This document shows, piece after piece, positions 54,722-63,536 of a DNA stretch of 64,000 nucleotides. Location of the stretch: positions 1-64,000 of the forward strand of contig NZ_REFR01000010.1 in NCBI RefSeq assembly GCF_003688555.1. The letters run 5' to 3'. A program made the translations under genes and the position numbers. The notes beneath the pieces were generated by a model that did no database searches, was not told the DNA's origin, and saw only the letters and a program-made list of their open reading frames with translations. Numbering within the stretch: the first letter of the stretch is position 1; each line of letters begins with the position of its first letter. The stretch is from Eilatimonas milleporae. Lineage in GTDB: Bacteria > Pseudomonadota > Alphaproteobacteria > Sphingomonadales > Kordiimonadaceae.

Positions 54722-55789
54722 ATGGACACCAGATTGAAACCGGAAACGGAGAAACTGTTACAGGCATCCCACGACTGGATGCTGCGTCTGGAAGATCCGC
54801 GTGCAACGGACGAGGACCGCCGGCGCTTTCAGGATTGGCTGGACGCCGACCCCCGCCATCGGGACATCTATGATCGGGCGATTACGTTCCGCGAGGCGTT
54901 CGGCCGGCTGTCGAAAGACGATTTCGATGATGATCTGCGTCGTCCGTCATGGCGTGAACGGTTCACGGCCGCCTCCGACCGGGCCCGTGGCCTGTCGGAG
55001 GCGGCCAGGGCGCGCGCCGCCTTCGCGGGGGTCCTGGCGGTCGTGGCAGCGGTCGCCGTGATACTTCCGATCGTCAGCGGGCTGCCCGAGAGCATGCCCG
55101 TCTCGGCTCTCGTGAGCGCAACCCACGCCAGCGGCACCGGTGAGACAAAGCGTGTCACCCTTGCCGACGGCACGCAGGTGACGCTCAGCGCATCGACGAC
55201 CATCGTGGCGGCGTATTTCCTCGATAAAAGGCATGTCCGGCTGACAGGTGGCGCCGCTTTTTTCGATGTGGCGCCGGACAGGGCGCGGCCCTTCTCGGTG
55301 GAGGCGGGCGCCCTGACGGCAACGGCGCTGGGTACGGAATTCGATGTGCGCAGCAGCGCCGGCGTGTTCCGGGTCGCGGTCGCCGAGGGCGCGGTCGAGG
55401 TCAGTTTCCCGCTCATCCTGAACGGTCGGGCGACATCCCTGGTGACCAGGCGCAGTCTCAACGCCGGCCAGAAGGTGTCCGCGACCAGTGACGCGGGCCT
55501 GGGCGCCGTCTCCGGTGTTGACCCGGCCAATGTGGCGGCATGGCGCGCCGGCCGGCTGGTATATAGCGGTGCGTCCATTGCGGAACTGGTCGGCGATGCG
55601 AACCGCTATTCGACGATACCGATAGAGATCGATCCCGACGCGCCCGGTATCGCCGATTTCGAGGTCAGGGGGGCGTTTGTCGGCAGTGATATCGACCATC
55701 TGCTCATGTCCATCGCCGATATTCACCCCATCGTCATCGACCGGTCCGACCCGGACAGGATCGTTCTGCGGCGGCGGCACGGCGCATAA
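54722..55789 (+). CDS. FecR-type anti-sigma factor
   Basis: A 355-residue sigma regulator: an N-terminal cytoplasmic sigma-binding part (LLQASHDWMLRLEDPRATDEDRRRFQDWL with the DPRHRDIYDRA motif), one membrane helix at about 103-125, a periplasmic FecR domain (TLADGTQVTLSASTT; FDVAPDRARPFSVEAG; LGTEFDV) and a C-terminal domain that receives the signal from the receptor (IADFEVRGAFVGSDIDHLL). ATG 54722 is used rather than an upstream TTG. It starts five bases after the sigma factor stop. Confidence 0.92.
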   Translation: MDTRLKPETEKLLQASHDWMLRLEDPRATDEDRRRFQDWLDADPRHRDIYDRAITFREAFGRLSKDDFDDDLRRPSWRERFTAASDRARGLSEAARARAAFAGVLAVVAAVAVILPIVSGLPESMPVSALVSATHASGTGETKRVTLADGTQVTLSASTTIVAAYFLDKRHVRLTGGAAFFDVAPDRARPFSVEAGALTATALGTEFDVRSSAGVFRVAVAEGAVEVSFPLILNGRATSLVTRRSLNAGQKVSATSDAGLGAVSGVDPANVAAWRAGRLVYSGASIAELVGDANRYSTIPIEIDPDAPGIADFEVRGAFVGSDIDHLLMSIADIHPIVIDRSDPDRIVLRRRHGA

Positions 55790-55926
55790 GACGCCGGATT
55801 TTCGACGATTTGATCTTTCGGAATTTTTTCACCGGTCAAGGTGTCATTTTCGGCCCCTCATTAATCATTGGGATGAAAGTGCGATTGATGCGCAGTCGCA
55901 TTCTGAATGCTTGAAGGGCAGAAAGC

Positions 55927-58332
55927 GTGAAGACTTCCACTCGACACACATGGGGCAGGACGGCGCTGATCGGCGTCGTGACCGCAATCGCAATCACCGG
56001 CGCGTCGCCGGGCGCTCATACGCAGGAAGACGCCGTCATCGGAACTGTCAGAAGCGTCCGTATGGCGCCGCAGCCGCTCGGCGATGCACTCATCCTTCTG
56101 TCCGACATCTATCAGGTCAGCATTTTCGCGGATGAGGCGCTTGTACGGGGGAAACGTTCCGGACCCTTGAGCGGTGACCACGCCCTGAAGGACGCGCTGG
56201 CGCGTGTTCTGGACGGGACCGGTCTGACGGCCAGTCGGTCCCGAAACGGGGCCTATGTCATCTCGCGGCGGGCCGTACCGCCGGACGACCCCTCGTCGCG
56301 GCCTGTGTCCGGCGACACCGGTCAGCCCCCGGTTACGGAGCTGATCATTGTCTACGGCGAACGCCAGCGGCGCTCCCTGAACGAAACGCTGTCCAGCGTC
56401 AGCATCCTGGGGGCCGACGCCATCGAGGAGGCGGCGCAGAACAGCGTCTATGAAGCGGTCACCGGGCTGCCCAATGTCGCCTATGTCGCCGGCAACGGTT
56501 TTCCCGCGATCCGCGGCCAGGCGTCGACGCCCGTCGGAACCAGCCTCGGCAACTCTGTCCTGAGCGGCGTCCAGCCGCGGACATTGCTGATCATCGATGA
56601 TTTCGCCCGTGCGGCAAGCTGGCCCAACACCGCTTACACGTCTCTTTTCGATGTGGAGCAAGTCGAAGTGTTCCGTGGCCCGCAATCGACCCTGCGCGGA
56701 CGAAACGCCATTTCCGGCGCTTTCATCATCCATACGCAGGACCCCTCCTTTGAGGCCGAGGGCCGCGCGGTCGTCGAGGGAACCTACAACGAATTCACCG
56801 AGTTCGGGTATCGCCTCGGCGGTGCCGTATCCGCGCCGCTGGTATCCAATCAGGTCGCCGCCCGCATCGGTGTGCAGCACCAGATCGACAACGATGTCTA
56901 TGAGGATTTTCTGCCCGGCACATATACGGGCACGGCCGATGTCGAAGATGTGCGCAAGATCGAAACAACGGCGATCAACGGCAAGCTGCTCATAACGCCG
57001 AAGGCGGTCCCGGATCTTGAGGTCAATTTGACCGCCTCCTATGTTGAGGGCATCACGAACCTCAATCCCGGCCTGATCGCCGGGCCCGACGCCGGCGCCG
57101 ACTTTGACGACCGGTTCTACGGTCTGGTGGGGGATGTGCGGATCGTTGACTTCGACTCCCGGTTTTACGGCTTGGACGCAACCTATTATTTTACCGATAC
57201 GGCATCGCTCCAACTGCTGGTGAGTTATGGCGAAGACGATTATCAGACCAATGAAGACCGGTCGTCTTCCAGCGTGGTTTTCAATCCATCCGAAGATACG
57301 GTGTTCACCGCCGAGACGGTTTTCAGGCTGGGCGCTGAGGACGGTTTCATCAACGGGCTGACGGGGCTGGCATATGCGCAAACCGAAACACGGCTTGACT
57401 CGGTCGCATTCGGTGCATTTCCACTAACCGCCGATACGGTGACCGACACCTATTCCCTCTATTCCGACGTCCGGATCAATCCCACCGACCGGCTGGAGCT
57501 GACCCTGGGCGGCCGGGTTCTGCATACGGAACAGATTCGAAGCTTTTTCTTCTTCTCGCCCCTGATCGCCGACGAGGAATTCGATGACACCGCCATCCTG
57601 CCGCAGGTCGGCGTATTGTACCGGCTGAATGATGAACAAAGCCTCGGCCTGTCGGTGCGGCGCGGATACAGCGACGGTGCCCGCGCGCCCAACACGGTCC
57701 TTGCGACATCCTTCGCCTTTGATCCCGAATTCGTTTGGACGGTCGAGGGAACATACCGCCTTGTCTCGTCGGACGGGCGTTTCACACTCGCGGCGACGGC
57801 ATTCTACAATGATTACAGGGATCAGCAGTTCAATGTTCAGGTGACGGCGTCCCCCATCTCGTTTGAGACCATCAATCTTCCCGCATCGCGCTCCTACGGG
57901 TTTGAGCTTGAAACCACGCTGGAGGTGCGGGACGACCTGTCCCTGACGGCAGGTCTCGGTCTCCTGGATACCAAGGTGACGGAAACGGCCCCTGTCGGCT
58001 TTACCGTCGAAGAGGGCAATGAATTCGGCCTCGATCCGGACATCAGCCTGAACATCGGTGTCGACTGGCGTCCGACCGACCGGATCGGGTTCGACGGCCG
58101 TCTTTCTTATGTGGGCGAATATTTTAGCACCGTGACAAACACCCCCGGAGACGAGGCCGGCGACTATTTTCTCCTCGACCTGGGCGCAACCGCCGATCTG
58201 GGGCCTGTAACGGCCCGTATCTTCGTCCAGAACGTCACCGACGAACTGGCGTTCACGTCCCGCTTTCAGAACCTGAATGCCAATGTCACCCAGCCGCGAA
58301 CGGTCGGCATAACGCTGTCCGCCGATTTCTAG
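55927..58332 (+). CDS. TonB-dependent receptor with STN signalling domain (FecA-like)
   Basis: An 801-residue receptor. After a signal peptide (to about 32) an STN domain spans about 45-105 (MAPQPLGDALILLSDIYQVSIFADEALVRG, then GDHALKDALARVLDGTGL), the part that talks to FecR. Next come a TonB box/plug (ELIIVYGERQ; VFRGPQSTLRGRNAISGAFII) and a barrel that ends in ITLSADF. GTG 55927 is the start (AGGGCAGAAAGC upstream). The ligand is unknown; the STN plus neighbouring sigma and anti-sigma genes indicate ligand-induced transcription of its own operon. Confidence 0.93.
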   Translation: MKTSTRHTWGRTALIGVVTAIAITGASPGAHTQEDAVIGTVRSVRMAPQPLGDALILLSDIYQVSIFADEALVRGKRSGPLSGDHALKDALARVLDGTGLTASRSRNGAYVISRRAVPPDDPSSRPVSGDTGQPPVTELIIVYGERQRRSLNETLSSVSILGADAIEEAAQNSVYEAVTGLPNVAYVAGNGFPAIRGQASTPVGTSLGNSVLSGVQPRTLLIIDDFARAASWPNTAYTSLFDVEQVEVFRGPQSTLRGRNAISGAFIIHTQDPSFEAEGRAVVEGTYNEFTEFGYRLGGAVSAPLVSNQVAARIGVQHQIDNDVYEDFLPGTYTGTADVEDVRKIETTAINGKLLITPKAVPDLEVNLTASYVEGITNLNPGLIAGPDAGADFDDRFYGLVGDVRIVDFDSRFYGLDATYYFTDTASLQLLVSYGEDDYQTNEDRSSSSVVFNPSEDTVFTAETVFRLGAEDGFINGLTGLAYAQTETRLDSVAFGAFPLTADTVTDTYSLYSDVRINPTDRLELTLGGRVLHTEQIRSFFFFSPLIADEEFDDTAILPQVGVLYRLNDEQSLGLSVRRGYSDGARAPNTVLATSFAFDPEFVWTVEGTYRLVSSDGRFTLAATAFYNDYRDQQFNVQVTASPISFETINLPASRSYGFELETTLEVRDDLSLTAGLGLLDTKVTETAPVGFTVEEGNEFGLDPDISLNIGVDWRPTDRIGFDGRLSYVGEYFSTVTNTPGDEAGDYFLLDLGATADLGPVTARIFVQNVTDELAFTSRFQNLNANVTQPRTVGITLSADF

Positions 58333-58407
58333 GGCGACCCCGGCGGTCCCGCAGGCGCTCGGCCCGCCCTCACGCAGGGCAGGCCGCCCCCTCGCACTTG
58401 CACTCCC

Positions 58408-58672
58408 TAGGACGCGCGCCGCCCTAGCGGAGCGGGCCGTGATAACGGCCCTTGCGTGAGCGCAAAAACTGATCCCCAAGCGAGATTTTTCAAACCCGAC
58501 CTCCCCAGGGCGCGACGGCGCCCCGGCCGGCCAGGCCGCCCTAGCGGAGCGGGCCGTGATAACGGCCCTTGCGTGAGCGCAAACAACGGACACAGGAAGA
58601 CTATCTCAAACCGGACACCCTAGGGCGCGACTGCGCCTCGGCCGGTCAGGCCGCCCCTGCGTGAGCGCAAAA
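58408..58672 (+). repeat. structured repeat family, cluster D (3 copies, one deleted)
   Basis: Copies 1 and 2 carry stem 3 as GGGCCGT-gata-ACGGCCC (58434-58451 and 58551-58568). Copy 2 also has stem 1 (GGGCGC-gacg-GCGCCC) and stem 2 with loop GGCCA. Copy 3 (58618-58672) keeps stem 1 (one mismatch), stem 2 and the tail GCGTGAGCGCAAAA but has lost stem 3 precisely. The rest of the 58333-58714 gap, between the convergent FecA-like gene and a hydrolase, is degenerate GC-rich sequence with fragments of the same repeat. Confidence 0.9.
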
Positions 58673-58714
58673 ATCTCCACGCGCAAAAAACCAAACCCCA
58701 CCCCGCCGGTGGCT

Positions 58715-59518
58715 TCAGCCCTCCGGCTGCGCAAGTCGTTCGGCCATCTCGCGCAGTGTCGCATCGCTGGCCATGTGGGAAGGGTCCGCCTGTATGTGCC
58801 AGGCGGCGTTCGGCAGGCCGTCGGCGGACAGGCGTGCGGCGGCATAGGGCACAAGATCATCGGCCTGCGCATGCCACAGATCGACCGGGCACCGTACGGC
58901 GCCCGGCGGAAAGCCCCAGTCGCGCGCCTGCAGCCTGGCTTCCCGCGCCGGGCCGGCCACATCCTGTGCCAGGATGGCCGTCAGCGCCGCGGACAGTCCG
59001 GCATGGTCCGCGAACCGCGCCGCCATGGTCTCACAGAATATCCGGAACTCGTCCCGCAGCGCGGTTTCGCCGGCCGTGGCATAGCGCGCATAGGAAGCCT
59101 GGCCATCCTCGGGATAGGCGGCAAGCACGGCTTCCATACCGATGAACGGCACGCCGGAGAGAATGCAAAGACGGCCGGCCCGGTCGGCCATGCCGGCGCT
59201 CAGGGCATAGGTATAGGGTGCCCCGGCCGACACGCCGACCGCATCGAACCGCCCGGTGATGCCGAGTGCCTCCAGCACCGGCGCGATCATGGCGGGCCAG
59301 TCGGCAATCCGGTCCATCGCCATCGGCGGTGTTTGCCCGTAACCGGGGCGCTCGATGACAATCCATTCAAGGCCGTGGTCTTCCCCCAAGGCTGTCATGC
59401 GCGGATCAAGTGCCGCGTCCCCGATCAGACCGTGATGCACCAGAACCGGCCGGCCGCCGGCCCGGCCCGATCGACCGTATCCCCAGAGTGTCCCGTCCGC
59501 TGTGGTCAGTGTCGGCAT
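58715..59518 (-). CDS. alpha/beta hydrolase
   Basis: A 267-residue cytoplasmic alpha/beta hydrolase starting at ATG 59518 (MPTLTTADGTLWGYG). Features are HHGLIGDAAL (oxyanion), ERPGYGQTPP, nucleophile S near residue 95 in VGVSAGAPYTYA, an aspartate in WHAQADDLVPY and a histidine in ADPSHMASD. It resembles small esterases; the substrate is unknown. It converges on repeat cluster D. Confidence 0.82.
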   Translation of the reverse strand: MPTLTTADGTLWGYGRSGRAGGRPVLVHHGLIGDAALDPRMTALGEDHGLEWIVIERPGYGQTPPMAMDRIADWPAMIAPVLEALGITGRFDAVGVSAGAPYTYALSAGMADRAGRLCILSGVPFIGMEAVLAAYPEDGQASYARYATAGETALRDEFRIFCETMAARFADHAGLSAALTAILAQDVAGPAREARLQARDWGFPPGAVRCPVDLWHAQADDLVPYAAARLSADGLPNAAWHIQADPSHMASDATLREMAERLAQPEG

Positions 59519-59810
59519 CCGTCTTGTCCCGCAGGTCCGGCTCCCGACCGGACACTCCGTGCTATATGCCATGGCACACGGTTTGACCATGGCCGCGACG
59601 GTCTCAAGGATACGATACAGACTTCAGGGGCGGGGAATAGGGGGCATGCGGCCTCACGGCCTCGCCTGGCGTCATGCCGTCGGTCGGGATTTTTGGATGG
59701 GCAGGGTCAGCTTCGCGGTCAATATGATATTGACACTTATTAGCGTTTTGATCACCATTCTGATTTCCGCCGCCACTGTTCATACGGGCCGGCCATGGGG
59801 AGACGCTGCC

Positions 59811-60461
59811 ATGAAGACGGCAATCCGGCTTTTCGCCACCGCTATTTTGTTGGGTGTGCTGGGCGTCATCGTCTGGCGCTTGCCGGTGAACGGTTGGGGG
59901 TCACTTGTCTGGGTGGCCTCGATCGTTCTGCTGACGGTTTTGCGCATGCCCCACGCCCGGCAAACAAAGACCAACACGATCACCGACAAGCACGCCGTTT
60001 CGCTCGAACGGGTTCTGCTGGCACTGGTGGCGATCGGCGGGACGTTCGTGCCGCTCATTCATCTTGCCACCGGTTTTTTTGCCTTTGCCAATTACCGCCT
60101 GCCGGATTGGGCGGTGATCGTCGGTGCCGCCATTCTGGTGCCGGCCTATTGGCTGTTCTGGCGCAGCCATGCCGATCTCGGCCTGAACTGGAGCGTCACC
60201 ACGGAACTCCGGGCGCAGCATGATCTGGTCACATCCGGGGTCTATGAACGCATCCGCCATCCCATGTATGCGGCGATCTGGCTGATTTTTCTCGTCCAGC
60301 CCCTGTTCATCCACAACTGGATTGCTGGCCTGTCCGGCCCGCTCGCCTTCGCTGTCATGTATTTCGTCCGCGTGCCCTATGAAGAGGTTATGATGCGTGA
60401 ACGCTTCGGCGAGGCCTATGACGCCTATTGCAAACGCTCGGGACGCCTCTTTCCCCGTTAA
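59811..60461 (+). CDS. isoprenylcysteine carboxyl methyltransferase-family membrane protein
   Basis: A 216-residue membrane protein with five helices and the C-terminal family motif RAQHDLVTSGVYERIRHPMYAA...EEVMMRERFGEAYDAYCKRSGR. These residues bind SAM in ICMT-like methyltransferases. Bacterial members methylate unknown small or lipid substrates. ATG 59811 has GGGGAGACG upstream; longer in-frame starts are not supported by family length. Repeat cluster E begins within 15 bases of its stop. Confidence 0.87.
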   Translation: MKTAIRLFATAILLGVLGVIVWRLPVNGWGSLVWVASIVLLTVLRMPHARQTKTNTITDKHAVSLERVLLALVAIGGTFVPLIHLATGFFAFANYRLPDWAVIVGAAILVPAYWLFWRSHADLGLNWSVTTELRAQHDLVTSGVYERIRHPMYAAIWLIFLVQPLFIHNWIAGLSGPLAFAVMYFVRVPYEEVMMRERFGEAYDAYCKRSGRLFPR

Positions 60462-60474
60462 GGCCATGTCCTCC

Positions 60475-60645
60475 GCCGTGAGCGCAAACCCCGGACACAG
60501 GAAATATCTCAACCCGGGCCCCGGCCGGCCAGGCCGCCCTAGCGGAGCGGGCCGTGATAACGGCCCTTGCGTGAGCGCAAATCCAACACCGGACAGGGCG
60601 CCCTAGCGGAGCGGGCCGTGACATGCGGCCCCTGCGTGAGCGCCA
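60475..60645 (+). repeat. structured repeat family, cluster E (2 copies plus fragment)
   Basis: A lone tail fragment CCGTGAGCGCAAAC at 60475-60488, then copy 1 with stem 3 GGGCCGT-gata-ACGGCCC (60549-60566) and copy 2 with GGGCCG-tgacatg-CGGCCC (60613-60631). The linker CCGGACACAGGAAATATCTCAA (60491-60512) is the same as in clusters B and D. Copy 2 lacks most of stems 1 and 2. It lies between two same-strand genes, 110 bases before the aldehyde dehydrogenase. Confidence 0.9.
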
Positions 60646-60755
60646 ATACCCAACAGCGCCAAACCCCGACACCCTCTTTTTTGGACTTGGCAGTCCAGAG
60701 TGGCGCCGATACTCTCATGACAGGTGGGAGTTCGATCAGACAGGGGAGACGGGAC

Positions 60756-62210
60756 ATGGACGGCACATCACAGGCATCCGGCTCTGACGCCGCGGCGATT
60801 GCCGGCCTCCTCAAACGTCAGCGCGAAAGCTATCTGGCCGACGGTCTGCCGGACGCCGAGGTGCGGCGGGATCGTCTGTCGCGCGCGCGCATGGCGCTGA
60901 TGTCCAACCGCGACGAGTTTATCGCCGCCGTGTCGGAGGATTTCGGCAACCGGTCGGCCGAGACCACGCTGTTCGCCGATGTGGTGCCGTCCAACGGCGC
61001 CCTCGGCGACGCGCTCGACCATGTGGCGCGGTGGATGAAGCCGGAAAAGCGCGGCCTGATGTTCCCCCTTGGCCTGCTGGGCGCGCGGGGGCGGGTCATG
61101 CACCAGCCCAAGGGCGTGTGCGGCCTGATCACGCCGTGGAATTTCCCCCTGACCATGGTTTTCGTGCCGCTGGCACAGATGCTGGCGGCCGGCAACCGGG
61201 TGTGCATCAAGCCGTCCGAGCACACGCCGAAAACCTCGGCCCTGTTCGCCGACGTGCTCAGCGCCGCCTTCACCGACACCGAGGTCGCCGTGGTCACCGG
61301 CGGGGTCGACACCTCGCAGGCTTTTGCCGCCCAGCCCTGGGACCATCTGATGTTCACCGGCGCGCCGGCGGTGGGCAAGCTGATCATGCGCGCGGCCAGC
61401 GAGCATCTGACCCCGGTGACGCTGGAGCTTGGCGGCAAAAGCCCGGCCATCATCGGACGCGGCGCCAAGCTGGCCGACGCGGCCGAGCGCATCGCCACCA
61501 TGAAACTGATGAATGCCGGCCAGATCTGTCTGGCGCCCGATTATGTCTCCATCGATGCCGAGCGGCGCGACGAATTCGCCGCCCTGTACGAGGACAAGGT
61601 GCGGGCCATGTATCCCACCATGCTGGGCAATGACCAGTACACCTCGATCATATCGCGGCGCCACCGCGACCGGCTGGAAGGCTATCTGGATGATGCGCGG
61701 GACAAGGGCGCGGATGTGCGCGTCATCAGCCCCGAAGGCGAGGATTTCGCCGGCCAGAACCAGGCCAACAAGGTGCCGCCCGCCCTGGTGCTGGACCCGT
61801 GCGACGACATGCGCGTGATGCAGGAGGAAATCTTCGGCCCCATCCTGCCGGTGCGCACCCATGCCGCCACCGATGAGGTCATCGACTATGTCAATGCCCG
61901 CGAGCGGCCGCTCGCCCTCTATTATTTCGGCCGCGACAGGGCCGAGGAAACCCGCATTCTTGAGCGCACCACCTCCGGCGGCGTCACCGTCAACGACATA
62001 TTGTGGCACGGCTCGCAGGAAAATCTGCCCTTCGGCGGTGTCGGCAACAGCGGCATGGGCCGCTATCACGGCTATGACGGGTTTCTGGAGTTTTCCCACC
62101 GGAAATCGGTCATGCACATGCCGTCCATGAGCATCGGCCGCCTGCTCGGCATCGTGCCGCCCTACACCGAAAAGCTGACCAAGGCGATGGCCCGCCAGTT
62201 GAAATCCTGA
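60756..62210 (+). CDS. aldehyde dehydrogenase, coniferyl-aldehyde-dehydrogenase-like
   Basis: A 484-residue NAD(P)-dependent aldehyde dehydrogenase. Visible are GLITPWNFPLTM, the NAD-binding KPSEHTPKTS, FTGAPAVGK, the general base glutamate in LELGGKSP and the nucleophile cysteine in NAGQICLAPDYV. The short N-terminus and late loops match the CalB/YdcW-like branch that oxidises aromatic or medium-chain aldehydes. ATG 60756 follows GGGGAGACGGG. It starts an operon-like series with the alcohol dehydrogenase 138 bases later. Codon usage here looks more GC-rich than in the 45-60 kb part (visual impression only). Confidence 0.93.
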   Translation: MDGTSQASGSDAAAIAGLLKRQRESYLADGLPDAEVRRDRLSRARMALMSNRDEFIAAVSEDFGNRSAETTLFADVVPSNGALGDALDHVARWMKPEKRGLMFPLGLLGARGRVMHQPKGVCGLITPWNFPLTMVFVPLAQMLAAGNRVCIKPSEHTPKTSALFADVLSAAFTDTEVAVVTGGVDTSQAFAAQPWDHLMFTGAPAVGKLIMRAASEHLTPVTLELGGKSPAIIGRGAKLADAAERIATMKLMNAGQICLAPDYVSIDAERRDEFAALYEDKVRAMYPTMLGNDQYTSIISRRHRDRLEGYLDDARDKGADVRVISPEGEDFAGQNQANKVPPALVLDPCDDMRVMQEEIFGPILPVRTHAATDEVIDYVNARERPLALYYFGRDRAEETRILERTTSGGVTVNDILWHGSQENLPFGGVGNSGMGRYHGYDGFLEFSHRKSVMHMPSMSIGRLLGIVPPYTEKLTKAMARQLKS

Positions 62211-62348
62211 GCGGTCGTTTGTTAAGGGACGGGTGTCGGCGCGTCTCAAGGATAACACCAGGGTAATCAGGACAGCCGGAGAAGCCTTTACAGCCTGACC
62301 CGGCAGGGTGCTGACCCAGATAGCGGACCCAGGCAGCGGACGGGAACA

Positions 62349-63536
62349 ATGACCGATTTCACTTTCAAAACAGTGCCCGACATCGTGGTCGAGGACGGCG
62401 CGGCGCAGCGGCTGGCCGCCCTGCTGGCCGACCGGTTTGTGTCCACGGGCTGTCACGGCGCCATGACCGGCTCGGCGCCGCGCCGCGTCCTGATCGTCAG
62501 TGATCCGGGGATCGCGGCCTGCGGTCTGCTGGCGCCGGTGGCGGACGCGCTGACGGCCGGCGGTTTCGCTGTGACCCCCTTTACCGGTGTCGGCGCCGAC
62601 CCGGACGAGGCGCAGGTGCTGGCGGCAACGGACGCCGGGCGCCGGGCCGGGGCGGACATCGTCATCGGTTTCGGCGGCGGCAGTTCCATGGATGTGGCCA
62701 AGCTGACCGCCTGCCTGATCGCCGGGGACCAGCCCTTGTCCGCCATGTACGGCGTCGGCAACGCGGTGGGCCCGCGCCTGCCGCTGGTGCAGGTGCCGAC
62801 CACGGCCGGCACCGGGTCCGAGGTCACGCCGATTGCCATCGTCACCACCGGTAAGACGACGAAAATGGGCGTGGTCGCCCCGGTGCTCTACGCCGATCTG
62901 GCGGTGATCGACGCGGCGCTGACCCTCGGCCTGCCGCGCGCGCAGACGGCGGCCACCGGGATTGACGCCATGGTCCACGCGATCGAGGCCTACACCAGCG
63001 CCCGGCTGAAAAATCCGGTCTCGGACGCGCTGGCCGTGCGGGCGCTCGGCCTGCTGGCCGGTGCCATCGGCACGGCCTGCGACAAGGGCGGCGACCTGTC
63101 CGCCCGGCGCGACATGCTGCTCGGCGCCATGATGGCGGGGCAGGCCTTTGCCAATGCGCCGGTGGCGGCGGTGCATGCGTTGGCCTATCCGCTCGGCGGG
63201 CATTTCCATGTCTGTCACGGCCTGTCGAACAGCCTGGTCCTGCCGCATGTGCTGCGTTTCAACATGCCGGCGGCGCGGTCTTCCTACGGCGAGCTGGCCG
63301 TCGCCGCCGGACTGAGCGGGGACAGCACGGCCGCGCGCGCCGGGGCCCTGGTCGACTGGCTGGCCGGTTTGCCCGCCGCCCTTGGTATTGAAAGCCGTCT
63401 GCGCGATGTCGGCGTGGCGCAAGACGCCGTGCCCCTTTTGGCGGCGGACGCCATGTTGCAGACCCGTCTGCTGGTCAACAACCCGCGCGAGGTCAGCGAG
63501 GCCGACGCCCGCGCCATTTACGAGGCCGCGTGGTGA
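62349..63536 (+). CDS. iron-containing alcohol dehydrogenase
   Basis: A 395-residue group III dehydrogenase with [13 protein letters not shown] (NAD binding), the [16 protein letters not shown] signature and metal-binding residues in [14 protein letters not shown] and [19 protein letters not shown], which hold the catalytic iron. It should interconvert an alcohol and an aldehyde, the latter being a substrate for the preceding aldehyde dehydrogenase. The last codons overlap the thioesterase start (GTGA). Confidence 0.93.
   Translation: MTDFTFKTVPDIVVEDGAAQRLAALLADRFVSTGCHGAMTGSAPRRVLIVSDPGIAACGLLAPVADALTAGGFAVTPFTGVGADPDEAQVLAATDAGRRAGADIVIGFGGGSSMDVAKLTACLIAGDQPLSAMYGVGNAVGPRLPLVQVPTTAGTGSEVTPIAIVTTGKTTKMGVVAPVLYADLAVIDAALTLGLPRAQTAATGIDAMVHAIEAYTSARLKNPVSDALAVRALGLLAGAIGTACDKGGDLSARRDMLLGAMMAGQAFANAPVAAVHALAYPLGGHFHVCHGLSNSLVLPHVLRFNMPAARSSYGELAVAAGLSGDSTAARAGALVDWLAGLPAALGIESRLRDVGVAQDAVPLLAADAMLQTRLLVNNPREVSEADARAIYEAAW

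Noticed and set aside
60676-60700. Terminator near TGGACT-TGGC-AGTCCA
   Set aside because: The T run is 5' of the stem on + and gives an A run 3' of it on -, the wrong order for either strand.
60768-63422. 884-codon minus-strand open frame
   Set aside because: Antisense to the aldehyde and alcohol dehydrogenases. It has no recognisable motif and is explained by high GC.
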